Below are positions 48,901-59,281 of a DNA stretch of 64,000 nt, piece after piece (the first letter of the stretch is position 1; every line of letters begins with the position of its first letter). Source of the stretch: Annona cherimola (Eukaryota; Streptophyta; Magnoliopsida; Magnoliales; Annonaceae). A program made the position numbers and the translations under genes. The stretch covers positions 7,594,264 to 7,658,263 of the forward strand of contig CM059972.1 of assembly GCA_030490835.1 (NCBI GenBank), written 5' to 3'. The notes beneath the pieces are model-generated. The model ran no database searches and was not told where the DNA came from. It saw only the letters and a program-made list of their open reading frames with translations.

Positions 48901-51900
48901 TAATAATTTTTCTTTCAAAAGTTTTATCAAATGTCAAACGCAGCCTAAGTATAAAAATAAACAGCATAGTACTCTGCACACCGTTAACAGAAACCCAACA
49001 GAAAAATATTAGGTTTCTCATGACTCCAAGAATCAGAAACGAAAGGGCAATCATTCCATCAATTTGTGTGGTTAATTTCATAACTTCCTCTTTTTTTGCC
49101 ATTCAGTGTCACTCAGTAGTCAGTACTAGTGCATTGTTACTGTATCAGAATAATATTCTCACTGGATACTACCTGCCCCCTGAGTTCTTCATGTATAGTA
49201 AGCCCGACATCTCCAATCCTCTCCACACTTGCACTGAGTTCATCCAATTCTTCATCTTGTTGCCTGAAAACATGAATTGGCAAGCAGACGAATCAGCAGA
49301 TAATGAATATTGACAGAAAGAATGATAATCAGCTCGACCTGAGTTGCAGCACATAAGATAGATAGCGTCTCATAAAACATGGTCCATGCAATCCATTTTG
49401 ACCAGTCTGACATTAAAACTATTTTCAAATTCTAAACAAAAGCAAATGCGACCAAGATTTGTGTCCCTCTGACACCTCCATGGAATACAAACAGTCCTGA
49501 TCTAAATGAAATTATCCCTCCTGAAAAGTGGCCACAAGAAGAAAGAGAAAGAAACTTCATAATTGAACCAACTAATCCTATCTATAAAAGATAACAGACA
49601 ACCATAACTATAAAGTATAAACTTTGTTCAAAAGAAAGTTAAAAAAATTAAAATAAGTCAAAGATTTTAAAATATGAAAAAATCTCAAACATAAGTATAG
49701 CCTATACTTCAACGTCTTTTCTATTCATAGTGACCCAATGGTAATGTAATGATGTTTTCATAATCTCTGATACATGCGATAATAATCATAGACATCCTCT
49801 TCAGAGCATAGCACGCTGCAAAAACATCCAGCTATTGCTACGACAATAAAGAAAGAAACGAAACAGAAGGCATGAAAAAAGAAAAGAAAAACCTAGAACA
49901 TTACTTGATAAGAAGCAGTTGTCTGTCTGTCTCAGAAGTGACAAAATCATCTTCTTCAGCACTGTATTCTGTAGATCTACCAGCCCCCTGTTCATGATTG
50001 TTTGGTAGCCTCATCAGCCCTTTCCGGGTCCCATTTACACCAGAGCCAAAAAGGTTGCTTTGCTGCTTTCCTGATTCTACAGCTTTCCTCATATCAAGAA
50101 CCTATCAGATCCATAGAAGTGTTAGGAAAACCACAAGCAACTCTGAACATATTCAAAATATTAAAGATATGGATTCCAAAACATGCATAACCCAAGCATC
50201 TGGTCATGTTAAATTATTATTTAATATTAAATAAAATGCTCATAGAACTGCTGAAAGAAAAAAGAAGAAGAAGAAGAAGAAGAATTTCGAGCATTCAACA
50301 ACGCTATTGTTCAGGGGCAAATATGTCATAGCAATCAATCAACACAAAATCCCACTATCATATGGTAATTTTAAAAACTAATCTGGCTACTCTAAAAATG
50401 ACTACTGTTTTTTTTTTTCCTTCTGAACCCTATCCACCATGCCCATCCCTGTGAATCCATGGCAGACCAAGGTGGTCAAAAGCGCACCAGTGTGAACCAA
50501 AGCATTTTAAAGCTCATTGCCATGAAGCCTATTTTTTCCATTCAAATTCCAATAAATTTCAAAACTAATGAAATCAATGAATATCTATTCTTTTCCCTTT
50601 TCTTTTATGCTTCCCTCCCTGATATATCATAATCATGCCCTTCATAAATAGGACAAAACAAAGAGGTAATTCATAAAGACTTTATAAACTCATTCACACC
50701 ATGATCTGAGTCCCACAAACATCTTTTGATACTAGATGATATAAACATCCCAATAATTGTGAAAAAAATTCCCTGGCAAAGAGTACGTATCTGTTATTTA
50801 CCTTGATCAATATCTTTCCTAATGCAAATAAATCCCCTATTTCTACCGCATACCAAATTAGTGTCCCCATCATAATCTTTTAACAAGTCATCAAAAAATT
50901 CAAAAAACCAATTCCTATTTTTTTAAGTACTCCAATAAAATTTTGTGTTCCACTGAAAACCAAACAGTCGTCTTAATTTCAGACTTTGTGAATGGAAAAT
51001 AACATACTTGATTGCGAGCAGTACTGGTCCACTTCCGCCTCCTATCAAGCTCAGCTTCATCAATGCCATACCAGGCAGGATCTCTTGCAGCTACTGCAAT
51101 AGCCTTGTCCAATTCATCCACCTTCCTATCAAGAAAATAATTGTTCAGCAGCAAGGACTTTTAAATGACCAAAATCAAAAGAAAAAAAATTCACTAATCT
51201 CCCTCTCTATGTATGAAGAATGGAAAAGAAACATTGCATCCGGCTAGGTCATGAGCTCATGGTGGCAATCAATAAACATGAGGAAATAGAAAAATAATTG
51301 CATTAACGGATTCCACAAAAATGTTGGAGCAGCTAATGGTGATGAATTTGAAACTACTATATTTTCTCAAGCAGAAAACAGGTAGAATACCTGCCACTCA
51401 ATGCTTTCGCAACTAGCAGTGAGCTCTTTTGTCAGGTGAACTCGTTCTCCAGTATTTGAAGGAGTGATTTCCCATTGATGAAAAGTGGATTGGAGTTTCT
51501 CAATCTGCAAAATATAGCATTTGCATATTATCTTGGAGAAACAAAAAATCCAAAAAGAAAAAATTACTGTATGAAAATAGATTTCAGTTTAGAGAAGCAT
51601 GATTCCAGCCCTCATAAACAACCCACTACCAAGTAGATAGCAAGAAAATTGCTACCATGATGAGAAGAGGGCATTTTTTTCTAAAGAAAAAGACATATTA
51701 AAAGACAGAAAACCAAAACCAAAACCAAACCCAAATTTTCAACCATTTCACAGATGGAGAGACTCCTGGCAGAGAGAGAATGCAACATCTAGAATAGCAG
51801 CCGAGCAAGTAATCTAAAAAATGTGAAGTTCAGTAGCTGCAAGGATATATCCTATGTAAATCCCAAGCATTTTTTGATGTTTGCAGTCATACAATGTTGT

Positions 51901-52538
51901 TAACTAAAAATGAACTGGATGCTACACTCACAAGGTCTCCAGTTGGAAGGACAAATGTTCACCTAGTTTCATTTGTATGTCCACACATTCCTTCTCTCCA
52001 ACTTCACTCACGTTTATAAATCTGTACATCCTACTTAAGGTTTTGAATCCTCCAAGTTCATTGGAAAATCAAATACATAAATGTGTTGCTAAGAAAAATA
52101 TAAAAACATACAGGGTTATCACATTATAAACGGATACCAAGTGAAATCAATTTGTTGTATGCTCTTTGTATCATAATGCAGAATAAGATCCATAATGCCA
52201 TACACGCTGTAACATACGCAATCCCTCTTTCAAGCAAGGATCAATGAATCACCTTGACCAAAGTAAGCTCAGTGTATAATCAGCCAACTTGTCAACAATA
52301 ATTATATCGATCTTAAAAGTGGCATGCCTTGTAAGGAAAATTTTGTTAATCCCACCTTTTTTTATGGTAATGGAGACTATCCACCAAACGGTTCAAGGTG
52401 ATAACCATTTGACATATGCTATGTCTGAATATCAACATAACAGAAGTTGAACGAGAAATAAAAGAAAAAGAAGTCCACACTTACAGAGTCTTGAATTTCC
52501 TCTTTCACAATGTAAAATGGATCCTGAGCTGAAGACAT
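45938..52538 (-). CDS. SYP61: Syntaxin SYP61 (Qc-SNARE)
   Basis: Complete 248-residue Qc-SNARE of the syntaxin-6/10 group, acting in membrane fusion at the trans-Golgi network and early endosome. Exons in transcript order: 52538-52485, 51504-51391, 51121-51008, 50101-49905, 49263-49173, 47347-47282, 46048-45938 (TAG). The N-terminal syntaxin-6-type helical domain covers about residues 1-100 (MSSAQDPFYIVKEEIQ, then DPAWYGIDEAELDRRRKW). The SNARE motif runs from about 155 to 215 (DEELDELSASVERIG to DSTANKLDFVQKK), with the zero-layer Gln at 190, the last codon of exon 5. A C-terminal anchor occupies 229-247. Length and order match the Arabidopsis protein. Intron 5 (47348-49172) holds a nested MITE. 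A 5'-untranslated intron is likely (about 52857-52560), and the leader has a 10-codon upstream frame at 52928-52896. Confidence 0.96.
48155..48430 (+). mobile_element. Tourist-like MITE (inner, direct)
   Basis: Ends GGGTGTGTTTGG and TAAACACACTC with TAA on both sides (48152-48154, 48431-48433). Inserted in the outer copy in the same orientation. Confidence 0.85.
48628..48900 (-). mobile_element. Tourist-like MITE (inner, inverted)
   Basis: Ends GAGGGCGTTTGG and AAACAAACACC with TAA on both sides (48625-48627, 48901-48903). Inserted in the outer copy in the opposite orientation. Confidence 0.8.
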
Positions 52539-53179
52539 CTTATTTTCTCTTGCATCCTACTAAACACATAAAGTAACATCACAGATGAGAAAGAAGGAAC
52601 TTGTAACAGTAAAATTTCATGACTAACATCCGAGCAACAACAGCTGCTAGCTATTCTTTTAAAATACAGATCGGCAAAATATTTTGGCAAGCTCAACCAA
52701 AGATCATTCGCATCAGAAACCGTGGTATATCAAAGCTTTGCTTTTGGATACTAAAACCCTCTTTCCGATCACACCGATTTTGCATGAGAAAACCACAGAT
52801 AACATCGAAATTGAATGATTTGCGATTAAAGAGAAGTTAAAGACATTATAACTTTACGGATGGATTGAGGAGAGAAGGAAATCATAGCCAACAACCTAAC
52901 GCTCAAACGGAACTTGGCAATCGTCCATGGAGAGCCCAATTGCTGTTGGATTATATCTACAGATCTCGAGATGGATGGATAATAAACAAAGACGAGACAG
53001 AGTCTGGAGCTGATCTGGAGATCTGAAGAGAAATCTAGCGAACGATAGAAAGAAGACGGCGATCTGGTGTGCAGTGGAGTAAGAGGAAGTGCCGCAAATC
53101 TCCGAGGCGTGCCGAGAGAGACGGAGAAACAGGGGGAAGGCAAATAATCTGGTTCGTCCGCACTCTATAAATATTTTAT

Positions 53180-53187
53180 TATTTATA
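53180..53187 (-). promoter_or_regulatory. TATA box of SYP61
   Basis: TATAAATA on the - strand; transcription would start about 30 bases on, near 53150, just ahead of a pyrimidine-rich leader (53140-53000). Confidence 0.5.
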
Positions 53188-53264
53188 CACAAATGGTCCG
53201 AAATTAGACTTGGATCTTGAACATTTACGACCGCCGTTTCCGACGGTGTGATAAAAAAATTTTA

Positions 53265-53715
53265 ATATAAAAGTTTTTGAATTTTAAACAAATAATGTGA
53301 TGTGATATGGTTAAGAATTATGAATAAAAAATATATTATTAAAATAGATATGTTAGAGCTATGCAAAGTTTTGCAGAAATAATTGAAAGTTACAGAACTT
53401 GAACGGGAAAAAGTAAATATATATATATATATATAATAATTATGAAAACAGAGAAGTACAGTATTTAGGAAAGTATAAAACTTTTCTATCCAAAATTTTT
53501 TACTTTAAATAATTATTTTATTTTTAATTATTTTTTCGTCTTCTTATATAATTATCCTACTTTTCAATTATTTCTACATAACCGTCTATACAACTAACCT
53601 ATTTATTTTAATTTTATCCCTTTACTAGCCATCATTACTCCTGTTACATCACAGTATTTTCTACTAATTTAAAAAAAATTATACCAAAAATGAAAAGTTT
53701 TGTAAAAAACAGACA
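53265..53715 (+). repeat. Diverged Tourist-like MITEs
   Basis: Reverse-oriented remnant at about 53265-53410, then a direct copy at about 53460-53715 (GTATTTAGGAAAGTATAAAAC to ACAGACACCCCC). Ends are degraded. Confidence 0.5.
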
Positions 53716-53769
53716 CCCCCTTCATTTCTTTAATAAAACTGCTATGATAAGTATCTATATAATTTGTGA

Positions 53770-54095
53770 ATTAAGTTTTACTATGGGTGTTCTTGAAAAG
53801 TAATAAAACTTTTAGAGTGTGCTTGAGAAGTAATAAAACTTTTGGATGAAAAATTCTTGAAATAAAATAAAATTATATGATATGATAAAAGTAACGGTGA
53901 TGAAGAAAGAAAATAAAATTAAAATAACGTAGTTGGGTATGTAAATAATTATATACAAATAATTAAAAATAGAATAATTGTATATAAAGGCAGATGTAAA
54001 AAAATTAAAAATAGGATAGTTATTAAAATGAAAAGATTTAGATTAAACTTTTTTATTTGAGACCTTTTATAACTAACTAAACAAGCCCCGTATAT
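53770..54095 (-). repeat. Diverged Tourist-like MITE, reverse orientation
   Basis: GGGTGTTCTTGAAAAG with a second partial start at 53818 (GTGTGCTTGAGAAG), then the reverse body, ending ACTAAACAAGCCCC. The doubled start suggests a short tandem duplication of the end. Confidence 0.55.
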
Positions 54096-54799
54096 TATTT
54101 TTTTCCACACTAAATTGCAAGACATTCCCACAATGAGTTTGAGTATCAAATAATCTAACATGGACACACTTGTGTGTTTGGAAATGAAAAAAAAAAAAAA
54201 AAAGAATTTCTCTTACAAGCACAAAATTTATCTTATACTCATAACGTTTCACTCTAAATTTTTTTTTGTACTCCTATTATTTTCGTATCGGAATTTGAAC
54301 TCCTTTTATTGAAATGGTTGTTATTTACCCCCATTAAAGAGACCATTTTATCTCTCTAAAATTTTTCCAATTGAAACAATTTTCAATCCTAATATGAAAC
54401 TTGAATCATTAATGTCATAAATTAATGATAACATCATCGGCTAAGTTATATTAATGTTGAATTGTTTCAATTATAAAATTTTTATTGGCAAAAATTGTAT
54501 TTTCAATTGGTAAATAACAATTATTTTGACAACTTGAGTATAATTAAGGTGAAATGTTATGAGTATAAAAGAAATTTTTGAAATATTGTGAGTATATTAT
54601 AAATTAATGATAAATATTATGAGTATAAAAGAAATTTTCTCAAAAAATAAAATAGAAAAAAAAATGCAGTTAAGAAATTAATGCTATGCTACAAATAAAG
54701 ATGGAAAAACATTAATATTGTTAGTACTTTTTTTATAAGATAATATTATTAGTACTTGACATGATTGCATTAAAATTTACATCTATTGACTAGATTTTT

Positions 54800-55280
54800 A
54801 ACCTAGGGTATTCCTGAAGCGATAAAATTTTTAGACCAAAAGCTTTCGGTGTAAAATTTTTTAAAATAATATAAAATAATGCAACACAATGGGAGCAACG
54901 TTAATGAATAAAAAATAACATTTAGATAAGTTAGTTGTATAGATAATTCTATAAAGATAATTGAAAAGTACAATATTTGTATAAAAAATGTAAATAAATA
55001 ATTAAAAATAGTTCAGTAATAAAAAATTAAAATTTTAAATTAAATTTTTTTTTACAAAGTTTTTATTTCATCCGTAGACACCATTAGATGAAAACTTTTT
55101 TGTGTAAATATTTTTAAAATAAGAAAAAATAATGCTATATAATAAACGTAACAACAAAGAGTAAAGATAATAAGATTTAAATAAATATATTTAATTATAT
55201 GAGTAGTTATATAAGAATGATTGAAAAGTAGAATAATTGTAACGTGGAGAATGAATTTTTTTATTTAAATGTAGTCAAGC
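54800..55280 (-). repeat. Two decayed Tourist-like MITEs
   Basis: Reverse-oriented bodies at about 54805-55090 and 55090-55280 (GATAAGTTAGTTGTATAGATAATTC type words). Ends are not intact. Confidence 0.45.
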
Positions 55281-56343
55281 ATGCCATTTTTTTATTAATA
55301 TCATACGCAAGAACATTTTAACGTGCAGGTAAAAATAAAATTCGGCATCCAGTCTATGCAATGGCACGGGTCAAATCACCTTGGATGCAAGACAATTTGC
55401 ATAGTTTGCGTTTCCCTGTTGTGAGGTTATGAATCTTCTAGTTGTCATATTGTATAAATTTTAATAAAAAATATACACGTTTTAGAAATTCGTCTCCTAT
55501 GGTAAATCTTGGTTTATCAACAATTTTATTAAAAAAATAAAAATAAAAATACCTTTTTCCGAATGGTTGGAAATGACATCATTTCGTAATCATTGTTTGT
55601 GGATCATCCTAATCGCCACAAAGCCAAAGATGGAATTGTTAGCCCCGGTCAATGGGCCAATGGCAAACTCGTTTGTAAAGATTTGTGCAAGTGCGCGGGG
55701 GTGTACACAATTATTCAAAGAATTAACCAATCTATTTTAATTTTATTTTCTTTATTCTCCATTATTACCTCTATTATATCACATTATTTTCTTTCATTTC
55801 AAAAATTTTATACTAAAACCCTTTTAACAAAGTTTTATCACTTTCCAAACACACTCTATATAACTATTATATTTATCACTTATCAAACATCCGACAAATA
55901 TATGTGTTCACCTTATCTAATAAAGGCGTAAATCAATATAATAAAATTATTTGATTTATTTGTCAATATTTAAATTATCTAAAATATTTAAATATTAAGT
56001 TGTCCACCAAACATTATTGTGGACCAGCTTAATTTGTACTGATCATGTTCTGTTATAAAATAAAGGCTAATTATCAAAAAATATATTTTTTGAAAATGAA
56101 ATAATTTGATATTTATATGGTCTATCCAAAACTTTCATTGCTTGCTAACATAATGAAATAAATAATGTTCAAAAAAATTATTAGATTGGATGTTGATTGG
56201 ATGTTTAACTATCAAATGGTACCAGACACCCAGACGCGAAAATATTTTGGTGTTATTGACCTATTGTAGGGCTGCCTTCAGGGTACAAATGTAAAAATAG
56301 ACAATTATAACTTTGCCCAACTTACAGTTAGCATGTCGTAAAA
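55281..56343. other. Intergenic with MITE remnants
   Basis: 55700-55865 is the right half of a Tourist-like MITE (CTATTTTAATTTTATTTTC to TTCCAAACACACTC). 55890-56080 resembles the GGTGCAGC-family MITE core. No gene seen. Confidence 0.45.
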
Positions 56344-56353
56344 GTAATTTTTA

Positions 56354-56709
56354 GGATAATTTGCATATATACCCACTTAGTTTAACGCTAATTGCAAATA
56401 TACCAACGAAGTTTTATGAAATGCATATTACCTCCACATAGTTTCACCAAAATTGTGTATCGCCGTTAACTGCCGTTATATTTTCAAAAATGACGAAAAT
56501 GCTCTCATTTTCATGGGGGTAATATGTAATTTTGGTGAAACTATGGATGAGGTCATTTTCGTCATTTTTGAAAATATAACGGCAGTTAACGGCGTGGGGG
56601 TTATACGCAATTTTGGTAAAACTATGTGAGGGTAATATGCATTTCGTGAAACTATATGGGTATATCTGTAATATCGATGAAACTATGTGAGTATATATGC
56701 AAATTACCC
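56354..56709. mobile_element. Palindromic Mutator-like MITE
   Basis: 356-bp element with ends GGATAATTTGCATATATAC and GGGTAATTTGCATATATAC and a perfect 9-bp duplication TAATTTTTA (56345-56353, 56710-56718). The arms pair over most of the length, including a 41-bp perfectly complementary block (about 56460-56500 with 56552-56597). No coding capacity beyond a frame that simply crosses the hairpin. Confidence 0.87.
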
Positions 56710-56719
56710 TAATTTTTAT

Positions 56720-57340
56720 TAAAAATTTACGTCTATTTTTTTTCACTACCAAAATTTTCATGTATAATTCGATAACAAAGTCCATTTTACGGTATTCTAA
56801 TGTATAGGATGGGTGTTTGTTGTGTATTATAAATGTGAGAAGTCGTATGGCAATTGGAAAAAATATATTTTTTAAGTTTGAATGAAAAAAGGATTTCATG
56901 ATGATAAAGGAATTTCCCTGTCCCATTTATACGATAAAATAAATGGTTTTAGATAAATGAGTATATTAAAGGCTGATTTTGTAAATATACTTATAAAATT
57001 TGACCATAATTGTAAATATGCATATATAGTTTTAGAAATTACACATAACCATTATATAGTTTGACTATAATTAGAAATGTATCTATGCTCTCACTACACC
57101 ATTACAGTGTGAGTATATTTGCAAATATATACAAATTAAGTGAGTATATTTGTAATTTTAAAAAGTAAGTGAGTATATTTTAGTTTTTACAAATGCACAT
57201 TGTATATCTTTAAAAATATACTCATGCTGTGACAGTAACGACATTATAACAATATGAGTATATTTACAATTATAGTTAAATTATGTTTAGACTACTTGCA
57301 ATTTCTAAAACTATATGAGTATATTTACAATTATAATCAA
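56720..57340. other. AT-rich with decayed relatives of the 56354 MITE
   Basis: 57000-57340 repeats words such as GAGTATATTTGCAAATAT and AAACTATATGAGTATATT, as in the element at 56354. No gene seen. Confidence 0.45.
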
Positions 57341-57414
57341 ACTATGGGTGTGTTTGGCAATTAATAGAAAACGTCAAGTTAAAATTTTTCAATCTAAAAT
57401 TTTTCATTCTCTAT

Positions 57415-57705
57415 GGGTGTGTTTGGTTGGAGATAAAACTTTTGATGAAAAGTTTTTGGAGTAGAAGTTGTTAAATCAATAGAAAGTGACGTGATATAAT
57501 AGGAGTAATGATGAGGAGTAAAGAAAATAAAGTTAAAATAGATAGGTTAGTTGTATGGGTAGTTGTGTAGAAATGATTGAAAAGTAGGGTAGTTTGTATA
57601 GAAAAATATGAAAAAATAATTAAAAAATAGAGTAATTATGGAGAGTAAAAAGTTTTAGATTGAAAAGTTTTAGTTGACACTTTTTTACCCTAAACAAACA
57701 CACCC
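57415..57705 (-). mobile_element. Tourist-like MITE (inner)
   Basis: 291 bp; ends GGGTGTGTTTGG and AAACAAACACACCC, flanked by TAT (57412-57414, 57706-57708). Opposite orientation to its host copy. Confidence 0.87.
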
Positions 57706-57851
57706 TATAACTATTATATTTTTAATCATTTTTTCACATTTTTCTATACAACTACCATACTTTTTATTCATTTCTACACAACTATCTACACAACTAGTCT
57801 ATCTATTTTAACTTTATCATTTTTACTGTTTATCATTACCCTTATCATATC

Positions 57852-58170
57852 GGGTTGCAGTTGTATGCACCCGGGTGCATTGAGCCTTAATGCACCTGGG
57901 TGCATACAACCATTTTTTTAAAAAAAAAATTTGAAATTTTTTTTATGCAATGGTCAATATAAGTGTATTTAACATTAAATGCCACTGATTTTTAAAAATC
58001 TAAAAAAAATATCTAAAAGTTTCCAAAAATGGTAAAAATTGATACATATGTTAAATACACCTAAATTAACAACTTTATGAACAAAATTTCAAAAATAAAA
58101 ATAAAAAAAGGTATAGTACACGCAGGTGCATTGATGCTCAATGCACCCGGGTGCATATGATTACAGCTTC
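57852..58170. mobile_element. Hairpin MITE with GCACCCGGGTGC ends
   Basis: 319 bp, inverted ends with ATGCACCCGGGTGCATTGAG near both termini, and a perfect 8-bp duplication ATCATATC (57844-57851, 58171-58178). It cuts the outer Tourist-like MITE inside its conserved CTATCATATCACATTATT phrase. Best preserved member of the GGTGCA hairpin group (18030, 30770, 33560). Confidence 0.85.
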
Positions 58171-58396
58171 ATCATATCATATCATTTGACAACTTTTACT
58201 CTCCAAAACTTTTCATTAAAAGTTTTATTTATTACCAAACACACCCTAAGTGTAATTTGCAAATCATCCTAAATTAAAATTTAATTTAATAATTAAAAGT
58301 TGGCCAAAATGGGACAGCAACACTGAAGATTTGAGTGCTATCCCCTACACCGCGTATTGAACTTTCGATTAGACAATTTTAAATGTAAAATTCTGC

Positions 58397-58631
58397 ATAG
58401 ACGAGCCCCGCAACTGTATTGCAGTGGTACTCACCGCTGGCAGTCGTCCATCTGATACAGGTTTGATCCAAGTGGTGAGCGTTATATCGCTGTTGGTGTG
58501 GTGGAGTTTGTATTTCTAAATTTTAGTTGATGGGAGTATGTTGTTTTCTTAATGAAAATGATAAGAATGTCTTGAGGGTTAATTGTAATATAAATTAAGA
58601 TGGATGTAAAATATATATATCAATCAAAAAG
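58397..58631 (+). mobile_element. SINE
   Basis: 235 bp. B-box-like GGTTTGATCC and a tail ATGTAAAATATATATATCAATCAAAAA; 7-bp target duplication ATTCTGC (58390-58396, 58632-58638). The tail matches the SINE at 31889 while the body is different. Confidence 0.75.
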
Positions 58632-59281
58632 ATTCTGCTTAATGTCATAAAATTTCAATAAGAAAATCTAAGCATAGGCTTCGCATATGGATACATAATT
58701 ACAGGAAATTTAGGCCATTTAGATTTTATCTTGATTTTACCGATAAACGCTTACGGACTGGATTTGGCCTTTTTGGTTTAATCTTCTGAGGTACACGAAA
58801 ACAACAATGTATCATTACTATTTTCATGCACAAGGTCAGTAAGTCATAGCCCAGGCTTTTTATCATGGTACGGTTTTAAAGCGAACGGCTAGATCTGGTT
58901 CCGTTGCTTCTTCCGACCATTCGTCATAAAGAACGTCTCTTTCCTCCGACGTCTCAAGTCTCAACAGTCAACTCACGCGCCTTTTCTCCTCCGTCTCCTT
59001 CCGTTAACATTTCTGTGAAAAAGGAAAAGAAAAAAAAAAAGTATACGTTTTTTTAATTTCACTGCAACTTACTTTTACCTTCGGTCTAAGTGATTTCCCA
59101 TCCTCTCTCCAGAATCTTTCCTTAATCGTCACCCGTCGCTGTATCAGCTGATACGCCGCACTACTCCCTAGGCTACGGCGGAGCTGAAAAGTTGGCTTTA
59201 ATTTCTGAGTTCTGACTTCGAAGACGAAAAAGATGCCGCTATTGGCTGGTGTCTGAAGTGGGTTTAAGATCGAGGGGTTTG

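Larger units (their letters stand above)
48103..48945 (+). mobile_element. Tourist-like MITE (outer) with two insertions, in SYP61 intron 5
   Basis: Ends GTGTGTGTTTGGCA and CAAACGCAGCC, flanked by TAA. Removing the inner elements at 48155-48430 and 48628-48900 restores a continuous element in the normal order of the family. Confidence 0.8.
57346..58246 (+). mobile_element. Tourist-like MITE (outer) of a three-element nest
   Basis: Ends GGGTGTGTTTGG and CCAAACACACCC. It is interrupted by a same-family copy (57415-57705) and by an unrelated hairpin MITE (57852-58170). Removing both leaves the normal family sequence of about 290 bp. Flanks are TAT and TAA, so the duplication is imperfect. Confidence 0.85.

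Noticed and set aside
52826..53192. Overlapping open frames of about 100 codons on the - strand
   Set aside because: They fall in the pyrimidine-rich leader region of SYP61, upstream of its clear start codon, and show no domain.
56444..56926. 160-codon open frame on the - strand
   Set aside because: It runs through the palindromic MITE at 56354-56709 and contains the repeated phrases of both arms (SFTKI...), so it is a by-product of the repeat.
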